From: Parvibaculum sp046297875
GTDB taxonomy: Bacteria; Pseudomonadota; Alphaproteobacteria; Parvibaculales; Parvibaculaceae
Reading direction: 5' to 3'
Assembly (NCBI RefSeq): GCF_046297875.1
Contig: NZ_JBKBHD010000001.1
Span: forward strand, 1,240,001-1,304,000
DNA: 64,000 bases
Shown: one piece after another, positions 51,577 to 60,181 of the stretch
Position numbering within the stretch: the first letter of the stretch is position 1
How the letters are laid out: every line of letters starts with the position of its first letter
Position numbers and translations under genes: made by a program
Notes under the pieces: model-generated
Seen by the model: the letters and a program-made list of their open reading frames with translations, nothing else
What the model was told of the DNA's origin: nothing
Databases searched by the model: none

Positions 51577-52398
51577 ATGGGACGGGTAGCGGGCAAGGTC
51601 GCCCTTGTGACGGGCGCGGCGACCGGTATCGGCCGCGGCGCCGCAGTGGCGCTGGCGGCGGAAGGCGCCAAGGTCGTTGTAACGGATGTCGACGAGGCGG
51701 GCCTCAAGGAAACGGTCGATATCATCCGCAAGGCCGGCGGCGTCGCGAGCGGTTACAAGCAGGATGTGACGAACGAAGAGCGTTGGGCGGAAATCGCCTC
51801 AATCGCCAAGAATGAGTTCGGCGGCGTCCATATCCTCGTCAACAATGCCGGCATCGCCATCGGCGCCTCGATCTTCGATATGTCCTACAAGGACTGGCAA
51901 ATCCAGCAGGCGATCAATGTCGACGGCGTCTTTTTCGGCGTGAAGCATGTGATCCCCGTTATTGCGGAATCGGGCGGCGGCTCCGTCATCAATATCTCGT
52001 CGGTCGCTGGTCTTCAGGGCGCGCCGGGACTTGCAGGCTACTGCGCCACCAAGGGCGCGGTGCGGCTCTTCTCGAAGGCTGTAGCTCTCGAATGCGCGCA
52101 GTCGCAGATGAATGTCCGCGTGAACTCTATTCACCCCGGTATCATCGACACGGCGATCTGGCAGAAGATTCCGCAGGGCGGCGGCGTCGGTGCACAGGCG
52201 GTGAACTCGTCGGTGCTGCCCATGCCGCCCGGCGCCAACACGATCGATCCCAACATGGTGGCAACGGTGGGTGTGCCGCTCGGCTATGCCGGGCTTCCGG
52301 CAGATATCGCGGCGGGTATCGTTTTCCTCGCGTCGGATGAGTCGCGTTATGTGACGGGTACGGAACTGGTCATCGACGGTGGCATGACGGCGCGTTGA
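51577..52398 (+). CDS. short-chain dehydrogenase/reductase
   Basis: A 273-residue NAD(P)-dependent oxidoreductase. Cofactor loop TGAATGIGRG, NNAG in HILVNNAGIAIG, catalytic serine in INISSVAGLQG, and YxxxK in GYCATKGAVRL are all intact. ATG 51577 follows GGGAGAG. The style fits alcohol or steroid dehydrogenases of catabolic pathways. Divergent from the TetR/LLM unit, so probably co-regulated. Confidence 0.92.
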   Translation: MGRVAGKVALVTGAATGIGRGAAVALAAEGAKVVVTDVDEAGLKETVDIIRKAGGVASGYKQDVTNEERWAEIASIAKNEFGGVHILVNNAGIAIGASIFDMSYKDWQIQQAINVDGVFFGVKHVIPVIAESGGGSVINISSVAGLQGAPGLAGYCATKGAVRLFSKAVALECAQSQMNVRVNSIHPGIIDTAIWQKIPQGGGVGAQAVNSSVLPMPPGANTIDPNMVATVGVPLGYAGLPADIAAGIVFLASDESRYVTGTELVIDGGMTAR

Positions 52399-52404
52399 CG
52401 CGGG

Positions 52405-53478
52405 TTATTGCGTCAGCACGATCTCATTGGTGATGCGCCACTCACCATCGAGCCATTGGACGATTTCACGGGCGCAGGCGTGGTCGAAGGCGGCGTAGCG
52501 GATTCGCAGCGCCGCCTTTTCTTCATCCGTCATGCCGTTGAGCCCCTTGTCCTGCAGCAGGGCGAGGTCGTCTTCTAGCATCTTCGCCAGCCGCTCCCCC
52601 GCAACATCGCGCGCTGCAGACCCGAAAAGCCCAGTGCCGCCTTTGCCGCGATAGGTCGCCTCAAGCGTCAGCATGGGGATGCGGCTCAGCATGGTTTGCG
52701 AGGCGGGGTTCACGCCATGCGCGGCAATGAGCGGGGCAATCTCCGCATCGCGGCCCTCGAAAGCGCGCAGGTGCAGGAAGGGCGACATGCGCTGCCCGTC
52801 ATTCACGGGATAATTGTCCCAGAGAAAAGGCTTGCGGCCGAGCATTTCGGCGACGCGCCTCAGGTGATCCGAGCCGATTTCCACCGAACAGACTTTCGGT
52901 CCCGTCCAGAAGATGCCGATGGCCGGATCGAGGCCCCAGCCCAGGGTTTCGAGATAATGCGCGGGCCGCTCGCCGAAGAAACGGTCGAGCACCGGATCGT
53001 GCGAATAATAGCTCGGGCAGGTGATGAGCCGTCCGGCCTTTGTGTGGTCGGCAACGAAATTCAGGATCTCGATCTGCGTTTCGGCAAGGCGGGGCACGTC
53101 GCCGCGCATGTCGTCGAAGAGGATCGCGAGATCGTCGATGCCGATGGCATCAAGCTCCGCGAGCTTTCGTTTCAGTGCTGCGCGCGCTGCCTCGTCGAAG
53201 GCGAGATAGATTTCATAGGGGCTGAGGCCGACGCCGAAGCGCACGCCCTCCGCCCGGCAATGGGCGGCGAGGCTTGCCAGCGCCTCGAAATCCTCTTTCG
53301 GATGCGGTTCACCCCAGCGCCGCCGCAGCAAGGCATCGGCCTTCGGCGCATAGTGATAGAAGCGGTAGCCATGCGGTGCGAGCGCGCTCACATGCGCAGC
53401 GCGCGCCGCAAAGCTCCAAGGCTTGCCGTAGAAGCCTTCGATAGTTCCGAGTTCGGGCAGATGCGGTTCGGGCGTCAT
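52405..53478 (-). CDS. GH84-type beta-N-acetylglucosaminidase (O-GlcNAcase-like)
   Basis: A 357-residue glycoside hydrolase consisting only of the GH84 catalytic barrel. The substrate loop GTIEGFYGKPW (11-21), YHYAPKADALLRRRW and the catalytic aspartate pair D122-D123 in LAILFDDMRGD are all intact; substrate-assisted catalysis uses that pair. Later motifs FWTGPKVCS and LWDNYPVNDG also fit. No signal peptide, so cytosolic, like human O-GlcNAcase and the Oceanicola homologue. No acetyltransferase partner is adjacent. Last gene of a seven-gene same-strand run. Confidence 0.9.
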   Translation of the reverse strand: MTPEPHLPELGTIEGFYGKPWSFAARAAHVSALAPHGYRFYHYAPKADALLRRRWGEPHPKEDFEALASLAAHCRAEGVRFGVGLSPYEIYLAFDEAARAALKRKLAELDAIGIDDLAILFDDMRGDVPRLAETQIEILNFVADHTKAGRLITCPSYYSHDPVLDRFFGERPAHYLETLGWGLDPAIGIFWTGPKVCSVEIGSDHLRRVAEMLGRKPFLWDNYPVNDGQRMSPFLHLRAFEGRDAEIAPLIAAHGVNPASQTMLSRIPMLTLEATYRGKGGTGLFGSAARDVAGERLAKMLEDDLALLQDKGLNGMTDEEKAALRIRYAAFDHACAREIVQWLDGEWRITNEIVLTQ

Positions 53479-53491
53479 GCACCCGAGCCTA

Positions 53492-54424
53492 TCACGACTT
53501 CACGACAAGGAATCCAGCCCTCGGGAAGTGAACCACCACATCGCCGACGCGCGGGTCGTTCCGCCTGATCGCCACATGCTGGGCAGAGGACGAGACAAGT
53601 TCGCCCGCAATCGGGTCGCGGCCGTAATCGTCGGCCATGACTATCACCTTGTCGCCGGGCGTGAGGCCGTTCGGCTCGCCCGGATCGGCCTTCGCCGCCT
53701 CGGTGCTCGTTGCGGCCTTCGCTATGTCGAGCGCCGCATCGCGGGAAATCTCCTGCCGCTTGCCGTGGCCGATCGCCGCCACACGCTTTTCCCAGGCCGC
53801 AACCTTCGGGAAGCCTTCGATGAGCTTCACGCCGGCAGGGCTCGTCCAGCGCACAAAGGCGAGGTTGTAACAGGCGCCAGCGTCGGCAAGACCCGGGGCG
53901 TCGCCCATCAGGAAATCACGCCCATCGGCCAGCTGCTCGTCGAGCCAGCCAAGCTGCGCGCGGAACTGTTCGGCCATCAAGGGTGCTGCCGCCTTCATCG
54001 CCGAGATGTCGAAGGGCCGCCCCGTCAGCTTCTCGCGGTCCTTTATGAAGGCCTCATCGGCAATCGGTGTGCCGCCGCCGAAGATGATCGCGACACCTGC
54101 CTGAAAGAATACGCGGTCCGACCACATGGAAAAGCCCCAGCCTGCGCCATTGTCTCCGCCTGTATAGATGGAGGGCGAGGGGAAGCGGCGCTCCAGCTCA
54201 CGGATGATGACCTGCGTGTCGCAATAGATGTCCGCGCCGATTTGCATGACCGGAATTTTCCGGTAGCCGCCGGTCAACGCCACGAGATCCGGTTTCGGCA
54301 TGATGACCGGCTGATCGCAGGCAAACCATTCAAGCCCTTTGATGCCGAAGATCACGCGCACCTTCTCCGAGAAGGGCGAGATGTCATATTGATGGAAGAT
54401 GATCGAATCTGAATTGGCGGTCAT
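53492..54424 (-). CDS. glutathione S-transferase-like protein with C-terminal extension
   Basis: A 310-residue protein. Thioredoxin-like N-domain (FHQYDISPFSEKVRVIFGIKGL, with IPVMQIGADIYCDTQVIIREL) and an all-helical GST C-domain to about residue 220. The last 70 residues (NGLTPGDKVIVMADDYGRDPIAGELV...DVVVHFPRAGFLVV) look like an added small beta-rich domain not present in ordinary GSTs. The catalytic residue is likely the serine in SPFSEK. 13 bases upstream of the GH84 gene. Confidence 0.87.
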   Translation of the reverse strand: MTANSDSIIFHQYDISPFSEKVRVIFGIKGLEWFACDQPVIMPKPDLVALTGGYRKIPVMQIGADIYCDTQVIIRELERRFPSPSIYTGGDNGAGWGFSMWSDRVFFQAGVAIIFGGGTPIADEAFIKDREKLTGRPFDISAMKAAAPLMAEQFRAQLGWLDEQLADGRDFLMGDAPGLADAGACYNLAFVRWTSPAGVKLIEGFPKVAAWEKRVAAIGHGKRQEISRDAALDIAKAATSTEAAKADPGEPNGLTPGDKVIVMADDYGRDPIAGELVSSSAQHVAIRRNDPRVGDVVVHFPRAGFLVVKS

Positions 54425-54435
54425 GACGCGGCGTC

Positions 54436-55221
54436 CTATTCGAAATCGTAGCTGAAGCGAATGTTGTTCTTCTCAAGACCGTCGAGCACGATTTCGACGC
54501 CTTCTGTCTTCATCATCCACTCGAGCCGGTGGTCGCGATATTCGCGCTTGAAGAGGCCCTGCTCCAGCACATCGGCCACCACCTGCATCCCGGCAATGCT
54601 GTCCACTGCTTCCTTCGCCGTCTGCGCTACCGCCGGACGGGCATTTGCTCGCGCGAGCCATTTGCCGAGCGGCGAGCATTCGTCCGGTGCATTGCCGAAG
54701 CCGGCCGAGCCATTCACATACGGCACGACCGAAAGATCACCCCAGCCGAAGCTCTTGCCGTTGAACCAGTCGTGCGGACCGAGCTGCTTTGTCAGCCAGT
54801 TCTGGATCTTCGCCGTCTGCTGCGCGGCAAGCTCCTGCATCTCCCTGGCCTTGGAGCCGGTCGCGCGGCGGAACCAGGTAATTTCGCCAAGCCCCCAGTT
54901 GATCGCCTCGTAGTGAGTGTCGCAGACTTCCTCGATCATGCGTACTTTTGCGCGTTCTGCGGGCGAGGCGGGCAGCATTGGCGGTTCCGGCCAGTTGTCT
55001 TCGATATATTCGAGGATGATGGTCGAATCGAAGACATATGTTTCGCCGTCGATGAGAGCCGGCACTTCCGCGCGCGGATTGGCGGCAATGAATTCGCCGC
55101 GCGCACTGCCCGCGCCGATGCCGTCCGGCGTTTTCAGGTCGAGTGCGATGCCTTTCTCCGGCGCTGAAATCTTTACCTTCTGCGCATAGGGCGAAAGCGG
55201 ATGTTCGTAAAGCGTGACCAT
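54436..55221 (-). CDS. glutathione S-transferase
   Basis: A 261-residue GST. N-domain LYEHPLSPYAQKVKISAPEKGIALDLK, cis-proline region EVPALIDGETYVFDSTIILEYIED, helical C-domain beyond residue 95 (HYEAINWGLGEITWFRRA). Start at 55221 after GGAGGAAACC. A 112-base gap with a hairpin separates it from the metallo-hydrolase gene upstream. Adjacent to the second GST (11-base gap). Substrate unknown; paired GSTs are common in xenobiotic or ether-cleaving clusters. Confidence 0.9.
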   Translation of the reverse strand: MVTLYEHPLSPYAQKVKISAPEKGIALDLKTPDGIGAGSARGEFIAANPRAEVPALIDGETYVFDSTIILEYIEDNWPEPPMLPASPAERAKVRMIEEVCDTHYEAINWGLGEITWFRRATGSKAREMQELAAQQTAKIQNWLTKQLGPHDWFNGKSFGWGDLSVVPYVNGSAGFGNAPDECSPLGKWLARANARPAVAQTAKEAVDSIAGMQVVADVLEQGLFKREYRDHRLEWMMKTEGVEIVLDGLEKNNIRFSYDFE

Positions 55222-55285
55222 GGTTTCCTCCCGATGTTCGTTGCGCGGATCATGGGGGAGGGCGAGAGCGCCTGTCCACCGGCCC

Positions 55286-55307
55286 GCCATCACGGTTGCG
55301 TGACGGC
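55286..55307. other. stem-loop between metallo-hydrolase and GST genes
   Basis: TCACG (55290-55294) and CGTGA (55299-55303) around GTTG, with GCC/GGC continuing the stem after one mismatch. It lies 27 bases after the metallo-hydrolase stop in the largest gap of this gene run, so it may reduce read-through or stabilise the upstream mRNA. Confidence 0.45.
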
Positions 55308-55333
55308 AGGCAGGCGGCGGCGTCAACGCTGCG

Positions 55334-56314
55334 TCAGCCGCGCAAACGGCCCTGGCGCTTGGTCAGCTCCGCCATCTGGCCGAAAATCGTTGGCACGTCA
55401 TTCGGCGTGTGGTCGCCGGAGAATTCCTTGTAGAGCGTCGAGACATTGACGACGATCCGCTCGCCATCGCCCCAGCTGTCATAGTCGCTCATGTCGATGT
55501 CGAGCGCGGCATCGAAGGCTGAAAGCCTGGCGTCAAAGCGCTTCTTTGCCTCGTCGCGGATATAGACGAGATAGTCGCGCACCGCCATCACGCCGTTCTT
55601 GCCTGTGATCGGCCCGTGCCCCGGCACCACAGTCTCCACATCCATGGCGATGATCTTCTCGCAGGCATCGATCCAGTTGCCGACAGGGCCTTCCCACATG
55701 ATCGGGTGCCCCTCGATGAACAGAATGTCGCCGGTGAAGACCGTCTTGTCGGCCGGGACATAGACAAGCGCGTCGCCCGGCGTATGCGCGGGGCCGACAT
55801 GCATGATGCGCACTTCCTTGTTGCCGACATGGCGCGTCAGCTCCGTCTCGAAGGTCGTGGTCGGCAGTGTCTGCGTCACGCCCTTGAAGTCGAAGGGACC
55901 GAAGCATTGCGTTACATATTTGCCGAGGTCGCCAAGTCCCGGCGCCATGTCGAGAAAGCCGGCAAGCAGCGCAGGCGGCTCGTGGCGCATGCCCTCCACG
56001 GCGAGCTTGTGGGCGATGATTTCCGCACCCGCGCAGCACTCGTTGCCGTTGCAGTGGTCGCCATTGTGATGGGTGTTGACCAGAGTGCCGATCTTCGCCG
56101 CCGCCTTGGGCTCCGCCTTCCGCATCGCGTCGAGCATTTCGCGCGTCAGAGGCACGTCGAAAAGCGTATCGACGAGAAAGCTCTCGCCGCTATCGACGAT
56201 CAGGCCTGCATTGGACCAGCCCCAGCCGCCGTCGGGCTGCAGCCAGGCATAGCCGCCATTGCCGAGATCGTGCAGACCCTTCGTGTATTGAAAGCGGCTG
56301 AGACCCAGTCCCAT
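55334..56314 (-). CDS. metallo-beta-lactamase-fold hydrolase
   Basis: A 326-residue MBL-fold enzyme. The metal-binding motif is THHNGDH at 81-87, followed by H176 (in GPAHTPGD), D196 (in VFTGDILF) and H233 (in VVPGHGP), a full dinuclear site. The C-terminal helical region after residue 245 is typical of alkylsulfatase- or lactonase-like MBL proteins. No signal peptide; a resistance beta-lactamase is unlikely. In the seven-gene run. Confidence 0.88.
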   Translation of the reverse strand: MGLGLSRFQYTKGLHDLGNGGYAWLQPDGGWGWSNAGLIVDSGESFLVDTLFDVPLTREMLDAMRKAEPKAAAKIGTLVNTHHNGDHCNGNECCAGAEIIAHKLAVEGMRHEPPALLAGFLDMAPGLGDLGKYVTQCFGPFDFKGVTQTLPTTTFETELTRHVGNKEVRIMHVGPAHTPGDALVYVPADKTVFTGDILFIEGHPIMWEGPVGNWIDACEKIIAMDVETVVPGHGPITGKNGVMAVRDYLVYIRDEAKKRFDARLSAFDAALDIDMSDYDSWGDGERIVVNVSTLYKEFSGDHTPNDVPTIFGQMAELTKRQGRLRG

Positions 56315-56359
56315 GTCTTCCTCCCCAGTATATAGTCATGCGAAGCCACTTCCGCCGCT

Positions 56360-57193
56360 TCACGAAATGCCGGTCATGCCGCTATCGACGGCAAGTGTCT
56401 GCGCGGTGATGTAAACGCTTTCGTCCGATACGAGAAACAGCGCTGCATAGGCAATTTCCCAGCCCGTTGCCTGCCGCCCGAATGGAACGGGCGTGCGCCC
56501 GCGCGAGGGGCGCCCTTGAGTTGCCAGCCGTCCAAGCGGCGTGTCGACAAGGCCGGGCGCGACGATGTTCGCGCGAATACCGCGCCGGGCGCCTTCCATG
56601 GCGACATGGCGCATGAGGCCGCCAAGGGCTGCCTTCGATGCGTCGTAGGCGGGCAGGCGCGATCCGGCGACAAGACCCGCAATCGACGAAATGAATACGA
56701 TGGGCGAACCATCGGCAAGTTTCGGCAGCGCCGCCTTGCAGCAGAGCATCGGTCCGCGCAGGTTCACGGTGAGCACCTTGTCCCAGTCTTCGGGCGAAGC
56801 GCCTTCAAGGCCGAGCCCGCCCACGCCGATGCCGACATTGAGCACGAGACCGTCGAGCGTGCCGAGCGCGGCTTCCGCCTCCGCGATCATGCGTTCGATG
56901 TCGGCGGGCTTTGAAATATCGGCCTCGATGGCCTGCGCCTTGCCGCCTTCCTTGCCGATCAGCGACACGGTTTCTTCCGCCGAGGCGCGGTTCATGTCGG
57001 CCACGGCGACTGCCGCACCTTCCCGCGCAAAGAGGAGCGACATGGCCCTCCCATTGCCCACAGGGTCGGTCGCCGCATCGAGCACGCGCTGTCCGCCGCC
57101 GACGATCAGGATGTTCCGGCCCTTGAGCCTTCCGCGTCCGGGCGCCGTGCCGGCCGATTCCTGCGGCAGCGGCTTCACATATTCCTCAGCCAT
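56360..57193 (-). CDS. atypical short-chain dehydrogenase/reductase
   Basis: A 277-residue SDR with a long N-terminal lead (about 22 residues). The glycine-rich loop is stretched by an insertion (VGGGQRVLDAATDPVGNGRAMS), the usual NNAG is NVGIG, while the serine (FISSIAG) and YxxxK (YDASKAAL) are intact. It should still bind NAD(P). The first 8 bases overlap the end of the upstream CMD-fold gene, so the two are coupled. Substrate unknown. Confidence 0.86.
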   Translation of the reverse strand: MAEEYVKPLPQESAGTAPGRGRLKGRNILIVGGGQRVLDAATDPVGNGRAMSLLFAREGAAVAVADMNRASAEETVSLIGKEGGKAQAIEADISKPADIERMIAEAEAALGTLDGLVLNVGIGVGGLGLEGASPEDWDKVLTVNLRGPMLCCKAALPKLADGSPIVFISSIAGLVAGSRLPAYDASKAALGGLMRHVAMEGARRGIRANIVAPGLVDTPLGRLATQGRPSRGRTPVPFGRQATGWEIAYAALFLVSDESVYITAQTLAVDSGMTGIS

Positions 57194-57752
57194 GTTTCTC
57201 GAGGCCCTTTCTGATTTCGTCTAGCCCGCTTGTCGGAATGTCCGTCTCCTCAAGGTCGATCTCGAAAGTTTCGAGATAGCGGCAGACGAGAAGATAGGTG
57301 CCGATCACGATCACGAGTTCCTGCATGCCGGCATCGCCGAGATGTTCGTGCGCGGCGGCAAAGAGCTTGCGGTCGGCCTTCACATTGGCCACCTGATTAT
57401 CGGTAAAGGCGAGGGCCGCATTTTCCGCCGCGCTGAAGAGCGGCGAGGGCAGTGCGCCTGAAGAGGCCGCAATCCGCTCCTCGTTCATGCCGATCATGCG
57501 CGAGACGCGACGATGCTGGTGGAGTTCATATGCCGAGCGGCACAGATGCCCGACCCGCAGGATAACGAGTTCGCGGAGTTCCGGGTCGAGCACACCGGCA
57601 TTCAGATAGGAATTGATGAATTCCATGAAGGGCACGAAGGAGGCCCCCGCGCCTGCGATCATGCGGAAGATGTTGAGCTGCGGCAGGCTTTCGAGAAGGC
57701 TCTGCGCCTCGGGCGAAAGCGCCGCCGGATCGGGATAGGGAATACGCGCCAT
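57186..57752 (-). CDS. carboxymuconolactone decarboxylase-fold protein (CMD1)
   Basis: A 188-residue AhpD/CMD-fold protein. LVILRVGHLCRSAYELHQHRR holds C71, Y75, H78 and H80; compared with the AhpD CxxCxxxH site, the second cysteine is alanine, so peroxidase activity is doubtful. Begins MARIPYPDPA, similar to its neighbour, showing a gene duplication. It overlaps the SDR gene by 8 bases. Confidence 0.88.
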   Translation of the reverse strand: MARIPYPDPAALSPEAQSLLESLPQLNIFRMIAGAGASFVPFMEFINSYLNAGVLDPELRELVILRVGHLCRSAYELHQHRRVSRMIGMNEERIAASSGALPSPLFSAAENAALAFTDNQVANVKADRKLFAAAHEHLGDAGMQELVIVIGTYLLVCRYLETFEIDLEETDIPTSGLDEIRKGLEKHG

Positions 57753-57766
57753 GGGTCCGTTCCGGC

Positions 57767-58318
57767 TTAGTCCTGCATGCCGGGCAGTTTCACGCCCGAC
57801 TTGTGGCCCGGTTCCTCGATATCGACATCGAAGGTCTCGAGGAAATAGCAGGCCGTGGTGTAGAAGCCGATAGTGATGACGAGTTCCTGAAGCTGCTTGT
57901 AGCCAAGTTTTTCGGCGAGCGGGTCGAAAGTTGCATCGGAAGCGCGGGTATTCTTCACCACATCGTCGGTGAAGCGCATCACCTGGCGCTGCGTTTCGTC
58001 GAACACCTTGGCGTCCGGGCCTTCATGGATCGCCTTGATGAGCTCTTCCGACATGCCGAGCTTCCGCGAGATCGCCTCATGCTGATAGACCTCGTAGGAC
58101 GCGCCCTTCAGCACGCCCACGCGCACAATGGCAATTTCGCGCAGCACAGGGTCGAGCTCGCTATGGATCAGGATCGCATTTCCGAGTTTGATGAAGCCGT
58201 CGATCATGTCGCCTGAATGGCCGAGCATTCGGAAGATATTGAGGTTCGGCAGCTTCTCGTAGACGTCCTTGGCGCGGCCGGTGGCCTTCGACGTATCGAA
58301 ATAGGGGATGCGGGCCAT
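57767..58318 (-). CDS. carboxymuconolactone decarboxylase-fold protein (CMD2)
   Basis: A 183-residue paralogue of the next gene (both begin MARIPY and share LNIFRM and EVYQH/ELHQH regions). The active-site region is IVRVGVLKGASYEVYQHEA: both cysteines are absent and the histidine of CxxCxxxH is tyrosine; H80 is kept. First gene of the seven-gene run, with a 200-base divergent region to the acyl-CoA ligase gene. Catalytic role uncertain. Confidence 0.88.
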   Translation of the reverse strand: MARIPYFDTSKATGRAKDVYEKLPNLNIFRMLGHSGDMIDGFIKLGNAILIHSELDPVLREIAIVRVGVLKGASYEVYQHEAISRKLGMSEELIKAIHEGPDAKVFDETQRQVMRFTDDVVKNTRASDATFDPLAEKLGYKQLQELVITIGFYTTACYFLETFDVDIEEPGHKSGVKLPGMQD

Positions 58319-58517
58319 GATGGAGAGTTCCTTCCCTGAGTAGCGTTTCTGTTTCCGGTCAGTGTAGACGGCGCGGACGCTGCGTCCAGCGGCAAGAATG
58401 GCGATACGGCGGGGCGGGCCGCCCGGCTTTGCTTGCCCCGTCCGCGCGGCTCGCTAAACTCTCGCCCAACAAGGCCCCGGCTTGGATCGTGGGCAAGGCA
58501 ATGGGAGGAGAGCGGAC

Positions 58518-60089
58518 ATGGTCGATATTTCTCAGGTCAAGTCGGTGGCCGACATCACGCGCGTCTGGGGCGCCGGGGCACCGGATCAGGTGGCGCAGGT
58601 CTTCGAAGGCCGGGAAACGACCTATGGCGAGCTCGACCGGCGTGCAAGTCAGGTCGCCCAGGCGCTGATCGCCGATGGCTGTAAACCCGATGCCCGCATC
58701 GGCTTCATGGGCAAGGGCTCCGACCGCTATTTCGAAATGCTCTATGGCGCCTTCAAGGCCAAGGCCGTCGTCGTCGGCGTCAACTGGCGTCTCGCCGCGC
58801 CCGAAGTCGCCTATGTGCTCAATGACAGCCGCACCGAGATCCTCTTTGTCGGCGCCGAATTCTACGAGATGGTGGAAAAGGTGCTGCCGGAATGCCCGAC
58901 GGTGCGCAAAGTCGTCGCGCTCGATGGCGGCCGCAACGACTGGCAGTCCTTCGACGACTGGCGCGATGCGCAGAAGCAGGTCGACCCCATGCTCCCGGCC
59001 GACCCGGAAGACGATGTGATCCAGCTCTATACAAGCGGCACCACGGGCCATCCGAAGGGTGTGCAGCTCACCAATGCGAACTACATGTCTATCTTCGATC
59101 AGGGCGGCAAGGCCGGCTGGGCCAACTGGGGCCAGGGCGAAGTTGCGCTGGTGTGCATGCCGCTTTTCCATGTCGCGGGCGTCAATATCGGCCTGATTGG
59201 CAATATTCACGGCTGCAAGAACCTGATCCTGAAGGATGTGGACCCGGCGCTCATCCTCAAACTCATGGAGAGCGAGAAGATCAACATCGCCTTCATGGTG
59301 CCCGCCGTCATTCTCTTCCTGCTGCAGCAGCCCAATATCGCCAAGACGGACGTGTCGAGCGTGCGCCAGATTCTCTATGGCGCCTCGCCGATCGCGGAAG
59401 ATGTGCTGCGCCGCGCGCAGGAAACCTTCAAGGGAGCCGATTTCGTGCAGGTTTATGGCCTCACGGAAACGGCGGGCGGCGCGACCAACCTGCCGCCGGA
59501 AGCGCATGATCCGGCCAAGGGCAAGCTCCGCTCTTGCGGTATCCCGAACCCCGGCATGGAAGTGCGCGTGGTCGACGACAAGGGCGAGGAAGTCCCGGTC
59601 GGCGATGTCGGCGAGATCGTCATTCGCGGCAGCTCCATCATGAAAGGCTACTGGAACCGCGCCGACGCCACCAAGGATGCGATCCGCAATGGCTGGTTCT
59701 ACACGGGCGATGCCGGTTACTTCGACAAGGATGGCTACCTTTTCATCCATGACCGCGTGAAGGACATGATCGTCTCCGGTGGCGAGAACATCTATCCGGC
59801 GGAAGTCGAGAATGCGCTCTTCGGCCATGAGGCGATCGCCGATGCCGCCGTTATCGGTGTGCCGGACGAGAAGTGGGGCGAGGCGGTGAAGGCCATCGTC
59901 GTGCTGAAGCCTGGCCAGCAGGCGACGCCGGAAGAGATCATCGCCTTCGCGAAGACGCGCATCGCGAGCTACAAGGTGCCGAAGTCGGTCGATTTCATAG
60001 AGGCGCTGCCGCGCAATCCGTCGGGCAAGATTCTCCGGCGCGAGCTGCGCGCGCCCTTCTGGGAGGGCCGCACGCGCATGGTCAACTGA
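58518..60089 (+). CDS. acyl-CoA synthetase (fatty-acyl/aryl-CoA ligase)
   Basis: A 523-residue ANL-superfamily ligase. ATP loop LYTSGTTGHPKGVQLT, QVYGLTETAGG, GWFYTGDAGYFDKDGYLFIHDRVKDMIVSGGENIYPAEVE and the C-terminal lysine in RNPSGKILRRELR are intact. ATG 58518 follows GGAGGAGAG. The style is of medium-chain or aromatic acid ligases. Divergent from the CMD/SDR/MBL/GST run and 92 bases before the next ligase gene. Confidence 0.92.
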   Translation: MVDISQVKSVADITRVWGAGAPDQVAQVFEGRETTYGELDRRASQVAQALIADGCKPDARIGFMGKGSDRYFEMLYGAFKAKAVVVGVNWRLAAPEVAYVLNDSRTEILFVGAEFYEMVEKVLPECPTVRKVVALDGGRNDWQSFDDWRDAQKQVDPMLPADPEDDVIQLYTSGTTGHPKGVQLTNANYMSIFDQGGKAGWANWGQGEVALVCMPLFHVAGVNIGLIGNIHGCKNLILKDVDPALILKLMESEKINIAFMVPAVILFLLQQPNIAKTDVSSVRQILYGASPIAEDVLRRAQETFKGADFVQVYGLTETAGGATNLPPEAHDPAKGKLRSCGIPNPGMEVRVVDDKGEEVPVGDVGEIVIRGSSIMKGYWNRADATKDAIRNGWFYTGDAGYFDKDGYLFIHDRVKDMIVSGGENIYPAEVENALFGHEAIADAAVIGVPDEKWGEAVKAIVVLKPGQQATPEEIIAFAKTRIASYKVPKSVDFIEALPRNPSGKILRRELRAPFWEGRTRMVN

Positions 60090-60181
60090 CCAGCCTTTGA
60101 AAATTCGAGACTGAAATTGCGGGGCACCGCGCGCATCAGAACGCGCGGGCCCCGAACGACATTTGAAACCGGAGGAACGTC

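Noticed and set aside
55334..56314. Metallo-beta-lactamase as an antibiotic-resistance gene.
   Set aside because: No signal peptide, a long helical C-terminal region and a catabolic context; the fold has many non-resistance members.
58359..59828. Open frame of about 490 codons on the minus strand opposite the acyl-CoA ligase.
   Set aside because: Shadow of a gene with intact catalytic motifs.
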